From: Fibrobacter succinogenes
Lineage (GTDB): Bacteria > Fibrobacterota > Chitinivibrionia > Chitinivibrionales > Chitinivibrionaceae
NCBI GenBank assembly: GCA_020726425.1
Contig: DYSA01000002.1
Location: forward strand, 1-39,827
Direction of reading: 5' to 3'
Length of the DNA: 39,827 bases
Each line of letters starts with the position of its first letter. Position 1 is the first letter of the stretch. Of the stretch, positions 1 to 7,468 are shown one piece after another. A program made the position numbers and the translations under genes. The notes beneath the pieces were generated by a model. The model saw nothing but the letters and a program-made list of their open reading frames with translations, was not told the origin of the DNA and did not search any database.

Positions 1-21
1 ACCCATCATTTTGAGGCTTTG
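1..21. repeat. Terminal direct repeat, left copy (partner at 39807-39827)
   Basis: The first 21 bases match the last 21 bases with one mismatch at position 15 (G here, T at the right end). Joining the ends places the promoter-like element at 48-110 upstream of the gene at 39400-39801 with a continuous leader, as a circular map would. It could be an assembly overlap with a variant base or a short true repeat. Confidence 0.75.
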
Positions 22-47
22 CCCCGTTTTCAGTTACATTCTGCAAG

Positions 48-110
48 CGTTGTTGCTTACATAGGTTAATATAATATCGTGCAATCGTGACTGCATAAGA
101 AAATATTAAA
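48..110 (-). promoter_or_regulatory. Two-box promoter-like element, copy 1
   Basis: Read on the minus strand: TATTTTCTTATGC (first T run interrupted as TTTAATATTTT), 19 bases with TTG at spacer positions 9-11, then TTAACCTATGTAAGCAAC. The same arrangement recurs at 1.8, 13.7 and 17.6 kb. Copies 1 and 3 are near-identical across about 75 bases. Across the circular junction it would drive the gene starting at 39801. Box identity and spacing are seen directly; promoter function is inferred. Confidence 0.75.
80..95. promoter_or_regulatory. Operator-like inverted repeat, copy 1
   Basis: TGCAATC-GT-GACTGCA, a 7-base inverted repeat with a 2-base centre and one mismatch. It lies inside the spacer of promoter-like copy 1, where bound protein would affect RNA polymerase. 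A perfect version lies at 13697-13712. The other two promoter copies lack it. Confidence 0.55.
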
Positions 111-115
111 AGTTC

Positions 116-361
116 CTATTTTTTGATTACAAAATCTCTGCTGTTGATCCATTCGCCATTGCTAAGTTTTATGTATTCACCATTTTCATCAATATCAAGT
201 TGTGAAATAGTGAATTCTTGATCACTGACATAAACGCGGTTAGATTCACGAACTATCTTGTTCACCTTTGATCCTGTAAACTCATTTATGAAATTCTCTT
301 TTAATTTTTCAGCCTGAGAATATAGGCTTTTTATTTCTTCGAGCTGTTCACTGAAATTCAT
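116..361 (-). CDS. Hypothetical protein, 81 aa
   Basis: Function not recognised. The start at 361 is preceded by AAAGGAG at good spacing and overlaps the upstream gene's stop as ATGA, which makes it better than the longer start at 406. The N-terminal 30 residues look helical and charged (EQLEEIKSLYSQAEKL). The rest resembles a small beta domain with alternating YVSDQEFTI and EYIKLSNGEWI strands. It is the last gene of the 1780-to-116 unit, just before promoter-like copy 1. The neighbours suggest a small early accessory protein. Confidence 0.75.
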   Translation of the reverse strand: MNFSEQLEEIKSLYSQAEKLKENFINEFTGSKVNKIVRESNRVYVSDQEFTISQLDIDENGEYIKLSNGEWINSRDFVIKK

Positions 362-600
362 TGTATCTCCTTTGCTTTCTGACAAATCTTGAATGTTATA
401 AAGCAAGAATCATGAGTTGATTCTGTTCGAGTAAGAAGCGTTTCACCAATAAAGTAGTTTGAACCATCGATTTCAATTGAAAGCTTTGGAATCTTGGTTT
501 CAAGTCCACGTCTTGACCGTTGAAGATTCATTGATAAGGCGTTGATAACTTGTTCACTTTGTGAATAGTTCAACGCCAAAACAACAGTTTGTTCAATCAC
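358..600 (-). CDS. Hypothetical protein, 80 aa
   Basis: Not recognised. Predicted mixed alpha/beta protein: an N-terminal strand (TVVLALN), a helix (SQSEQVINALSMNLQRS), then strands around KLSIEIDGSNYFIG. No membrane segment or metal motif is visible. The stop overlaps the next start (ATGA), so the two are probably translated together. The upstream gene ends 7 bases away. It belongs to the small-gene unit served by promoter-like copy 2. Confidence 0.75.
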   Translation of the reverse strand: MIEQTVVLALNYSQSEQVINALSMNLQRSRRGLETKIPKLSIEIDGSNYFIGETLLTRTESTHDSCFITFKICQKAKEIQ

Positions 601-607
601 TCATTCC

Positions 608-814
608 TCACTTGATTTGAGTGAATAAGGTTTCAGGCTTTGCAAGTTCAAACTTGCTTGCCCAAACTTCAACAATATCATCTTTGAAAGGCAATACCAT
701 CAGCGAACAGAATTCAGCCCCGGTGTGCTGTATAGTTTCCAGAACGCTTGAAACATCGATTGAATGCCGAACAAAAACATACTGATCACTGAATAGAGAA
801 AAAGCCTTTTCCAT
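608..814 (-). CDS. Hypothetical protein, 68 aa
   Basis: Not recognised. The chosen ATG (MEKAF...) has GGTGATC, the 3' part of the extended ribosome-binding consensus, just upstream; a GTG three codons earlier (823) is an alternative. The gene overlaps the end of the HNH gene by 29 bases in another frame. The protein is compact with probable strand-helix alternation and no cysteine motif. Part of the small-gene unit. Confidence 0.7.
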   Translation of the reverse strand: MEKAFSLFSDQYVFVRHSIDVSSVLETIQHTGAEFCSLMVLPFKDDIVEVWASKFELAKPETLFTQIK

Positions 815-1082
815 GAAGATCACCGATCCTTTTAATTCGTTTCTGAACTAAATCGCGAAGCATTTCTTTGTGTTGCTTACGATCTCCGTATTTATCATGA
901 CAACCGCGGCAAACTGCAATCAGATTTTCGGGATTGTCTTTCAGTTTAGAACCACCCATTCCACGGGCATCAATATGATGAATATCATTTGCCCGGTTCC
1001 CGCATCCTTCAATTTCACACTTCAAATTATGGTGAGGCGGTTCACCGATTGATTCAAAGTAATTTATCATGTATTGCTTCAT
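786..1082 (-). CDS. HNH endonuclease-like protein, 98 aa
   Basis: Carries a complete HNH arrangement: CEIEGC near residues 22-27, the DIHHID core near 33-38, then an Asn (PENLI) and CRGCH as the second zinc pair. HNH proteins are metal-dependent nucleases; free-standing phage versions cut DNA during packaging, replication or homing. Four cysteines flank the HNH core, as in zinc-stabilised members. The start overlaps the upstream stop (ATGA). The C-terminal 35 residues are basic and probably contact DNA. Its exact role is not shown. Confidence 0.85.
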   Translation of the reverse strand: MKQYMINYFESIGEPPHHNLKCEIEGCGNRANDIHHIDARGMGGSKLKDNPENLIAVCRGCHDKYGDRKQHKEMLRDLVQKRIKRIGDLHGKGFFSIQ

Positions 1083-1306
1083 AGTTCAGCACATTCCGTG
1101 CAAAAGCAACCTTCAGAAGTTAGAACATGGCCGCACGTGCTGCACTCACTGACAACTTCAAGAGAATCGAAGGCCTTCAGAACGGTTCTGAAAATGCTGT
1201 TGCAGCTATGGCAATAAACCGTTTTCACTTTGCCTTCAATCCTGTATAGATGATCCGGGCTTAAACACACATCACAAATCAATTCACGCTGTTTCTGTCT
1301 TGCCAT
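1079..1306 (-). CDS. Zinc-ribbon protein, 75 aa
   Basis: Several Cys pairs occur: CDVC near the N-terminus, CHSC near residue 33, CSTC near 56 and CFCTEC near the end, consistent with two tandem zinc ribbons. The start at 1306 follows GAGGGTGA at good spacing; the GTG at 1315 lacks this. Such small ribbons often bind DNA or RNA polymerase, but no family is recognised. Next to the HNH gene and another Cys-rich gene, it may be an early regulator. The stop overlaps the HNH start. Confidence 0.75.
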   Translation of the reverse strand: MARQKQRELICDVCLSPDHLYRIEGKVKTVYCHSCNSIFRTVLKAFDSLEVVSECSTCGHVLTSEGCFCTECAEL

Positions 1307-1448
1307 TGCTTTCACCCTCTACATTCTCACTTGAAAAACTGCAACAATCACACTCGTATTGATTGCCCTGAACAATTACGTTTCCATTCTCGCAATTTGG
1401 GTAAGGGTAACTTTTATTTCTGTTTTCTGGAATATCATCAAAACTCAT
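1284..1448 (-). CDS. Small Cys-containing protein, 54 aa (not in ORF track)
   Basis: Missed by the ORF track because of its length. ATG at 1448 has AAAGGAG 8 bases upstream and overlaps the stop of the upstream gene (ATGA). The sequence runs MSFDDIPENRN, then YPNCENG...QYECDCC, a short zinc-knuckle-like pattern. Its 3' end overlaps the next gene by 23 bases in another frame. Function unknown; together with the next gene it makes a Cys-rich pair. Confidence 0.7.
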   Translation of the reverse strand: MSFDDIPENRNKSYPYPNCENGNVIVQGNQYECDCCSFSSENVEGESNGKTETA

Positions 1449-1780
1449 TTTTTAATCTCCTTTGTTTTTAGTTCCCAACGCTGCAGCAGTTCTGAAGCCG
1501 TTTTAATGTCATATAATACACCGCAAACCCGAAGAGTTTTATCGCCATGCGATTTTGAAATTTTTACTTTCTGCCTGAAGTGGTTCAAATGCCGTTTGTT
1601 TCTCTTCGCCCTGTCGATCAGCTGCAGCGTCATTTTTTCCATGATCGCCTCATTCATTTCATCAAACTTTCTTGAACTAAAGCAAGTTTTGATCTTCAGA
1701 GAAACCATTCTTATTTGGTTGTTTATCTTTGTCTCTGCTGCTTGCTTCGGCGTGATCCATTCACCAAACATTCTATTCAT
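1445..1780 (-). CDS. Hypothetical basic helical protein, 111 aa
   Basis: First gene of its unit. The start at 1780 sits 6 bases after GAAGGAG, directly downstream of promoter-like copy 2. The track's longer ORF merely reads back through the promoter (LTYVSNN is the translated box). The protein is rich in Lys/Arg and predicted helical (KINNQIRMVSLKIK, LLQRWELKTKEIKK), so nucleic-acid binding is possible. No family recognised. Its leader is nearly identical to that of the gene at 17546. Confidence 0.75.
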   Translation of the reverse strand: MNRMFGEWITPKQAAETKINNQIRMVSLKIKTCFSSRKFDEMNEAIMEKMTLQLIDRAKRNKRHLNHFRQKVKISKSHGDKTLRVCGVLYDIKTASELLQRWELKTKEIKK

Positions 1781-1791
1781 AAAAACTCCTT

Positions 1792-1853
1792 CGTTGTTGC
1801 TTACATAGGTTAATATAAGAAACAACAAGGCGAAAAGCATAAGAAAATATAAA
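1792..1853 (-). promoter_or_regulatory. Two-box promoter-like element, copy 2
   Basis: Minus strand: TATTTTCTTATGC, 19-base spacer with TTG at positions 9-11, TTAACCTATGTAAGCAAC, then GAAGGAG and the ATG at 1780. It lacks the TGCAATC palindrome of copies 1 and 3. The upstream terminator's T tract runs straight into the first box. Confidence 0.8.
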
Positions 1854-1857
1854 AGAA

Positions 1858-1881
1858 AAGGCGTTCCAAAAAGAACGCCTT
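1858..1881 (-). terminator. Rho-independent terminator of the packaging unit
   Basis: A perfect 9-bp stem (AAGGCGTTC / GAACGCCTT) with a 6-base loop, followed on the minus strand by TTTTCTTTTATATTTTC. It sits just after the gene ending at 1910 and before promoter-like copy 2, separating two transcription units. Confidence 0.9.
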
Positions 1882-1909
1882 ACTAAATAACGAAATACGA
1901 AAATAAATT

Positions 1910-2086
1910 TTAGCTTTTCAACGCCCGTTCAACGGTTGCCGTTGCTCTTCCAATGCCGCCATCTTTCAAATCAAAAACAATACTGATCTTCCCGGTTGTC
2001 TTTTCGCTGCAATGGTGAGCAAGCAGCCGCACCACCTCTTCAGAGTAATCTTTTATCGAAGCCTTTTTGTTGTCGTTGTTGCTCAA
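1910..2086 (-). CDS. Hypothetical protein, 58 aa, TTG start (not in ORF track)
   Basis: A TTG start preceded by AAAGGAA about 6 bases upstream opens a 58-codon frame ending in TAA, 3 bases after the previous stop. The protein has a polar N-terminus (SNNDNKKAS), a helix (DYSEEVVRLLAHH) and a strand/Gly turn (ISIVFDLKDGG). No family recognised. The terminator follows about 30 bases later, so it is the last gene of the packaging unit. Confidence 0.7.
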   Translation of the reverse strand: MSNNDNKKASIKDYSEEVVRLLAHHCSEKTTGKISIVFDLKDGGIGRATATVERALKS

Positions 2087-2089
2087 TTT

Positions 2090-2365
2090 CTATTCCTTTA
2101 CACATAATGTTCTGAAACCAAATTCATCTTCACAAAGTTCAAGCGGCTTGTTTTGGTGAATCGCCTTGTTCGTGAATTCAAGAACTTCTTCATTTGTAAA
2201 ATATGTTTCCGGTTGATCTTCTGCATTGCCTATGAAGTAACCAAGTGAAAAAGATTCTTCTCTTGTAATCGGGTAAGGCGAACCGGGGAACATTGAAAGG
2301 TAAACTTCGCGTGAATGTTCAATGTTTGTCATTTCATCATTCCACGTTTCTTCATCCATTATCAT
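2090..2365 (-). CDS. Hypothetical acidic protein, 91 aa
   Basis: Not recognised. Acidic, with aromatic residues spread along it (EVYLSMFPGSPYPITR, SFSLGYFIGN). AAGG lies 8 bases upstream of the start at 2365; an ATG two codons later is possible. It directly follows the MuF-metallopeptidase gene with a 2-base gap. A small acidic protein right after a putative toxin or peptidase domain could be its partner, but nothing in the sequence proves this. Confidence 0.75.
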   Translation of the reverse strand: MIMDEETWNDEMTNIEHSREVYLSMFPGSPYPITREESFSLGYFIGNAEDQPETYFTNEEVLEFTNKAIHQNKPLELCEDEFGFRTLCVKE

Positions 2366-2367
2366 CT

Positions 2368-4209
2368 TCAGCCTTCTTTCTTTACAATTCCCATTACAAT
2401 TTGACCAAACTCTTTTGCGAATTCACGCGGGTTCGGGTTGTTCATGAACTCTGACCAAGCTTCTGCAATCGCTTCAGTTCTTCCGCCTTTTGAAGCATAG
2501 GCCGAAAGGTTTTCAGCAACTCCGTTTCCTTTATGCTTTACGCCTGAAGCCTTCAACCGATCATGCCAATTTGCAATTTCAGGCCGTGAACGCAAAGCAT
2601 AGAGTGCATCTATCTGGTGCCCTATTTCATGGTCAACAATCGCCTTCATAGTGGAACACTTTTCAGGCCACCAGCCTTTTTTCTCCATAGGAACACCGAT
2701 ATTTTTTTCAAACTGAGCAAAGTTCTTTTTATCCGCATACTTTTCATTAAAGGCAATACCCCAAAATCCTTCATAGCTCTTGTGCATTGAATCTGCCGAT
2801 TCTGCAACAGCGGAAACCTTCGCCGGCTTCATCTTTTTAATGTAATAATCTTCAGCCATCTTTTCAACCTTTTCATCGGAAAGCCTGCCACCATACATCG
2901 CTTTGAAATGTGTCAAATAGCTTTGGTAAATCTTGCTTTGCTTCATTTCTTTCAGCTGCTTTTTAGATAGCAGCCTGTTTCTTTGCTGGCAAGAACCAAT
3001 GAACTGCATTTCACCTTTCAGCCGGGGAATATTCTTTCCATACCATTCAAGATCATCAGCCAAAATCTGGACTAAATCAGGGTGAAGCCCGGTTTCATCG
3101 AAAGTTTGAACCATTCCTGAATTGTAGATTCTTGCAACAGGTGTCAATTGTTCGTTCTTCACTTCTGCTGCAGCTGCAATTTTCTGTTCTGTTTTGATCT
3201 CACTCACAACAACCGCAACGGTTCCGGCTTTTGCCGCAATATGTGCCGCAAACTTTTCAAGGTCTTTGGAAAACTTCCCGCTTGTTTTGGTGAAATCGCC
3301 GCCGTGTTCATCTTCAAAGAATGGTTCAGCCCAACACCGGCACAAAATAGCTTCGCCGGGGTGCCCACCTTCAGGCGGATTCTTCCAGCTGAAAACTACA
3401 CCTTCACGGTTCCAGTGTGAAGGCGTTGCATAGGGATATTTCCCCGCCGGATTCCCGCGAACACGTTCATCAAGAACAGAACGCCAAATATACCGGGTAA
3501 TTCCAAGCTGTTCTTGCCGTGCCCGTGTGATACGTCCGTTTAACTTCCCGATCTGATCACGTGCAATCAGGCGTGCCCGTTTGCCGGCTGTTTCAAATGG
3601 TGCCTTCCCGGAAATACCTGAAACGCCTTGGCTCAATATCCGCTTCCTGATTGATTGATAGCTTTCACCGTTAGCCATACCATCAGAAATTTCACGGCTA
3701 ATGTTTGACTTTAACTGTTGAGATACATTTGTAATCAAATCAGCTGTTTCAGTTCCAAATTGTCGAACGGCCTGTTGAACTGCTGCAGGCTTGTAATCAA
3801 GTGCCCCGGTCGGCTTCCCTGATTTGCCGGCCTGCTGCCGAATCTGTTTCACGCTCCATTGATCAACTTCCCACGCCGTAACGGGTAAGCCTGTTCCACT
3901 TGAAGCAAATTGTGAAGCCTTGTCAAAGCTGCTTTGCATCTCATTCAAGGCGTTGTTCATTTCAGTGTGCCAATCTTCCAACGCATCAGCTCTGCCGGCC
4001 TCACGTAAAGCATCATCACGCCAACGCTGCAACCGTTCCTCTGTAATGGTTGCAGCGGCGATTGAACGCCATTCATTGACCAGATCGTTCACGATTTTGA
4101 CCGCTTTGTTCTCAATCGCCACCGGGTAAAAATTGCGTAATCGCTTCGCCGATCCTGAAACGAAGCCTTCAGCATTTTTCAACCAGCTGAAATCTGGTTT
4201 CTTTTTCAT
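2368..4209 (-). CDS. MuF-type minor head protein with C-terminal metallopeptidase-like domain, 613 aa
   Basis: The N-terminal ~320 residues match the SPP1 gp7/Mu gpF head-morphogenesis type: GQSYQSIRKRI-like helix, ARLIARDQIGKLNG, and the closing EAILCRCWAEP motif. These proteins sit at the portal and may enter the cell with DNA. The C-terminal half is different and carries HEIGHQID at about residue 527 plus a downstream Glu-rich helix (EAIAEAWSEF, about 580), the layout of a zincin HExxH peptidase with a third ligand. MuF C-terminal extensions are known to be variable and often toxin-like. Starts inside the portal stop (ATGA). Peptidase activity is inferred. Confidence 0.88.
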   Translation of the reverse strand: MKKKPDFSWLKNAEGFVSGSAKRLRNFYPVAIENKAVKIVNDLVNEWRSIAAATITEERLQRWRDDALREAGRADALEDWHTEMNNALNEMQSSFDKASQFASSGTGLPVTAWEVDQWSVKQIRQQAGKSGKPTGALDYKPAAVQQAVRQFGTETADLITNVSQQLKSNISREISDGMANGESYQSIRKRILSQGVSGISGKAPFETAGKRARLIARDQIGKLNGRITRARQEQLGITRYIWRSVLDERVRGNPAGKYPYATPSHWNREGVVFSWKNPPEGGHPGEAILCRCWAEPFFEDEHGGDFTKTSGKFSKDLEKFAAHIAAKAGTVAVVVSEIKTEQKIAAAAEVKNEQLTPVARIYNSGMVQTFDETGLHPDLVQILADDLEWYGKNIPRLKGEMQFIGSCQQRNRLLSKKQLKEMKQSKIYQSYLTHFKAMYGGRLSDEKVEKMAEDYYIKKMKPAKVSAVAESADSMHKSYEGFWGIAFNEKYADKKNFAQFEKNIGVPMEKKGWWPEKCSTMKAIVDHEIGHQIDALYALRSRPEIANWHDRLKASGVKHKGNGVAENLSAYASKGGRTEAIAEAWSEFMNNPNPREFAKEFGQIVMGIVKKEG

Positions 4210-5558
4210 TCTTCGCCGCCTGCTGAATCTTCTGGCTCTTCTGGTTCTTCCTGCATATCTTTATCAAGCAGGCGGGCTGCATCAACATCGTCACTGACTG
4301 AAGTTGTGAAAGAATATCCGCCTTTGAAACGGTTCTCTCTGATCTCTTCAGGCGTTAAAACGTTCATAGATGCGTAAATTTGATCTGTTTCAGCTTGTGC
4401 CTTTCTTGCTTCTGATCCTTCCTTATCCGAAGGAAGCGACAACGGCAGCCAATTGATTTCATAATCATCGGCATCTTTCAGGCCGTAAGCTTTACAGGCA
4501 CAACAAACGCCAATCAGCTTCAAAAGTTCATCTTCCATTTCTTCAACTTGATACGCATTCACCTGTTCATGAAAGTTCCGTGTATCGGCATCGTCTTTTG
4601 CACCAAGGCCGGCGGATTGTGTACCAAGAAGAATTTTTGCAGGAACTCCGTTCACCGCTGCAGCATAGTTGCCGAATCGATCAAGCATATCAGCAAGCCC
4701 GGTGATTGCTGCCGTGTGTGTTGTCCATTCCTCTTCTGAATCGATAATCAAGGCATTGATCATGCTGCGTGAAAGTGCCATGATTTCAACACGCTTCTTA
4801 ATTTCTTCCTCTTGCCCGGTTGCAATGGCATTTGCAAGACCGTTCACTTTCATCACGGGTGTGACGAACTGATTCAAGATCCCTTCAGCGGTTGCATAGG
4901 CGGTGCCCAATCCACGCAAAGAAGAACCGGTTGATCTATAGAGGCTATCACCAAAGCCGTTGTTTTGCATTCTTCGTGATTCTGTCACTTCTTCGCCATC
5001 AAAGAAAAGACAGCGGCTTTCATGAATATCTTTGCTGCCACCATTCCAACGCCAACAAGTAAATATTTCAGGTGTTCCGGCCTTCATTCCGCTTTCGTAA
5101 AACTTTTGAACCTGAATATAATCACGTTCAAATACTTCCGTTCCTTCGATAGAAACGCACGTTTTATAGTTAAGTGGAACTTTCATATCTGTGTTTCCAT
5201 CATTGACATACATCACGACAATTGAACCACCACTTGAACGGGCTTTTGTAAGTGCCTTTCTGAAAACTGAAGGTGCTTTCAGCTTTCTTCTTAAAAGTTT
5301 ATCAAGCTTTGAATCTTCATCGCCTGAGAACTGGCACCATTTCCGGGTTGCGTGTTGTGGAAATAGTCTTGCAGCCCGGCGGCCTATCCCATCGTCACAA
5401 AACAGAACATCAACTTCAGCCTGTGAAAGTGCCGTTTGTTCTGAAACATCGATCTTTGTATTCTTGGTTGCACTTCTTTTGCCACCAAGCCCGGTTAAAA
5501 GGTTCATCCATCCATCAACACGCTGCAACGCATCAAGTACACCGCTTTTGATTGTCAT
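4206..5558 (-). CDS. Portal protein, DUF1073 family, 450 aa
   Basis: Forms the dodecameric ring through which DNA is packaged and to which the neck attaches. The family is supported by the N-terminal LSQAEVDVLFCDDGIGRR segment, the ARSSGGSIVVMYV strand, FEQ/YQVEEMEDELL helix and by its place between the large terminase and the MuF protein. Length is typical. The C-terminus is very acidic (EEPEEPEDSAGGEE). AAGGAG lies upstream of the start. Stop overlaps the next start. Confidence 0.9.
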   Translation of the reverse strand: MTIKSGVLDALQRVDGWMNLLTGLGGKRSATKNTKIDVSEQTALSQAEVDVLFCDDGIGRRAARLFPQHATRKWCQFSGDEDSKLDKLLRRKLKAPSVFRKALTKARSSGGSIVVMYVNDGNTDMKVPLNYKTCVSIEGTEVFERDYIQVQKFYESGMKAGTPEIFTCWRWNGGSKDIHESRCLFFDGEEVTESRRMQNNGFGDSLYRSTGSSLRGLGTAYATAEGILNQFVTPVMKVNGLANAIATGQEEEIKKRVEIMALSRSMINALIIDSEEEWTTHTAAITGLADMLDRFGNYAAAVNGVPAKILLGTQSAGLGAKDDADTRNFHEQVNAYQVEEMEDELLKLIGVCCACKAYGLKDADDYEINWLPLSLPSDKEGSEARKAQAETDQIYASMNVLTPEEIRENRFKGGYSFTTSVSDDVDAARLLDKDMQEEPEEPEDSAGGEE

Positions 5559-5570
5559 TCTTCGATCTCC

Positions 5571-6833
5571 TTACAAAATGTTCATTTTCTTAAACTGAAG
5601 GCCGCCATTCAAGCCCCAACGTGTAAGAATGTAATATCTTTGGCTGTCTTGGCAATGGTCTGAATCCTTAATTGGCTTATCTTCACCACGCAAAGCCGCC
5701 TTTTCATCCCATCTATACAAAAAATACTCTTCGATAGTATGAGTGCATTTTTTTATTATCGCATATTCACCACTTACAAGAACAGAAGCTTGTGCCCTGA
5801 TCCCATCAAGAACCGCATTGTTTGCAGGTTTAACCGGTAAACCTCTACGTTTACAAGTTGCAATGAAAGAAGCTGCTGAAGGGTCAATAAATATCGTGTA
5901 AAGCTTTCGCCGTATATCAGGCTTACGGTTTATGAAATCTTCAAGATCATCGGCAAGCTGTTCATCAGTCTTTTGAATACCTGTTTCACGTCCGCTGTAA
6001 TAATATTCATCTTCGCACCAATACCGAGGCTTTCCATGTGAAAAATCTTGCCGGTTCGATTCACCGAAAAGAAGAAACACCGTTGGGTTCTGAATACCAT
6101 AGTCGATACTTATACAATAGCGTGCAGCATCTTCAGGCGGTTCGTTCAGAACAAACGGTTCAGATTCTTCAAAGAATGGATAAATCATACCTTCGGCAGC
6201 TACCCAAAGACCATCAATCATTCTTTGCCGCCAAACACCGTGATACTTCAGTTTAATATCTTCAACGTAATCAGGATCAAGGTTTGGATTGTCATTCAAA
6301 GTGAACTTGTAATAGTTCATTTTGATCTTATCGCGTTTATCGATGAAATCAGTTTTCACATGGTGCCGCGGGTTGTCCGGGTTCGTTCCCGCAAAACCTT
6401 TTGCACCCTTCGCACTTTGCCTGCCTATGAGTTCCATCAGGAAAGTTTTGTTGATCAGCGTCAATTCATCGGCAAGCCAGCCGCCGCCGGTCATTCCGCG
6501 AAGTGCTTTGTGGCATCCTTCATCTTTGGCACCAAATACAATGCAGTCAATGCCGAACATTCTTACTTTCTGCTGTGAAGGCGTGTATTTGATCGCTTCA
6601 CCATAATGTTCTTCCATTGGCTGAATGATATTACGGTAAATCGATTGTGCAGTAACTCCAACGATTGAAAGAATCCCGTCACCCTGCCAATCGTGTTTGT
6701 CCATTCTCATTATGTATTTGATCCACCGGGCATTCAATCCAACGGTTTTGCCTGATCGAATAGCACCATCAAGAAGATTCATTCTTGCATTTGCATCAGC
6801 CAGAACAAACGCTTGTTTATCGGTTAAGTGCAT
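5571..6833 (-). CDS. terL: Terminase large subunit, 420 aa
   Basis: ATP-driven packaging motor with a C-terminal nuclease. Walker A is DGAIRSGKT (residues 22-30) and Walker B is WLADEL near 117-122. The nuclease domain begins near ISIDYGIQNPT (first catalytic Asp), with a second acidic site at IFIDPSAA and a third acidic segment around KDSDHCQD. The pattern resembles PBSX/SPP1-like terminases, often linked to headful packaging, which fits a circular map. ATG overlaps the small-subunit stop by one base. Confidence 0.95.
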   Translation of the reverse strand: MHLTDKQAFVLADANARMNLLDGAIRSGKTVGLNARWIKYIMRMDKHDWQGDGILSIVGVTAQSIYRNIIQPMEEHYGEAIKYTPSQQKVRMFGIDCIVFGAKDEGCHKALRGMTGGGWLADELTLINKTFLMELIGRQSAKGAKGFAGTNPDNPRHHVKTDFIDKRDKIKMNYYKFTLNDNPNLDPDYVEDIKLKYHGVWRQRMIDGLWVAAEGMIYPFFEESEPFVLNEPPEDAARYCISIDYGIQNPTVFLLFGESNRQDFSHGKPRYWCEDEYYYSGRETGIQKTDEQLADDLEDFINRKPDIRRKLYTIFIDPSAASFIATCKRRGLPVKPANNAVLDGIRAQASVLVSGEYAIIKKCTHTIEEYFLYRWDEKAALRGEDKPIKDSDHCQDSQRYYILTRWGLNGGLQFKKMNIL

Positions 6834-7444
6834 CAGCTCCCCCCGTCCGCGTGGCTTATTCCGGGGAAATCATCTTTTGTGAATGATCGGCCTCTTTCGT
6901 CTTGCTCTTGCATCCATGCCGCAATCATTCCGTGCCGGGCACCGTCCGAATTCTCTTGTTCGCCGGCTTTGTAGATTGAACGGTAGTTTTCAGAATCAAG
7001 ATTACACAAAGCGAAGATCACCGCGGTTGCATTTGGTGCATACTGCTTTCTTGTTTCTCTCTTGTAAAGTGTCGTTGTTCCGCTGTCAGGAATGATCTTT
7101 CCTGAAGAATCGGTTTTTTGCCCGGTCGTTTTCTTTTCGGTCACAACGTCCACTGTTTCAAATCCTTCAAGCAGCTTTTTCAGGCCGCGGCGTGCTGCTG
7201 CTTTTATGTTTGATTTGCGTGATTCCTTTCCCCTTTTTATTGCTGCCGTTATCTTGTGTGATACTTCGATAAAAGCCGGCGTTGATTTCTTCGTTGGGTA
7301 ACATCTCGCACGAAACGTTTCATACTTGATACCGCATTCATTGGCAATGTCTCTGAGGTTTTCAGAACCATCAGCAACAGCGTTTTCAATATCTGTATAA
7401 ATCTGTTCATCATTCCAGATTTCAGCTTTAGGATTCGCCATCAT
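6833..7444 (-). CDS. terS: Terminase small subunit, 203 aa
   Basis: Recognises phage DNA and loads it on the large subunit. The N-terminal 60 residues hold a helix-turn-helix-like segment (LRDIANECGIKYETFRARC), followed by basic helices (AAIKRGKESRKSNIKAAARR) and a C-terminal part rich in charged residues. Position directly upstream of terL, with overlapping stop/start, supports the call. Ribosome site is weak; an ATG one codon later is an alternative. Confidence 0.8.
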   Translation of the reverse strand: MMANPKAEIWNDEQIYTDIENAVADGSENLRDIANECGIKYETFRARCYPTKKSTPAFIEVSHKITAAIKRGKESRKSNIKAAARRGLKKLLEGFETVDVVTEKKTTGQKTDSSGKIIPDSGTTTLYKRETRKQYAPNATAVIFALCNLDSENYRSIYKAGEQENSDGARHGMIAAWMQEQDERGRSFTKDDFPGISHADGGS

Positions 7445-7468
7445 TACAACCAGTTTTTCAGTTCAACG

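Noticed and set aside
1359-1808. 149-aa plus-strand ORF
   Set aside because: It is the complement of coupled minus-strand genes with good ribosome sites and it reads back through promoter copy 2.
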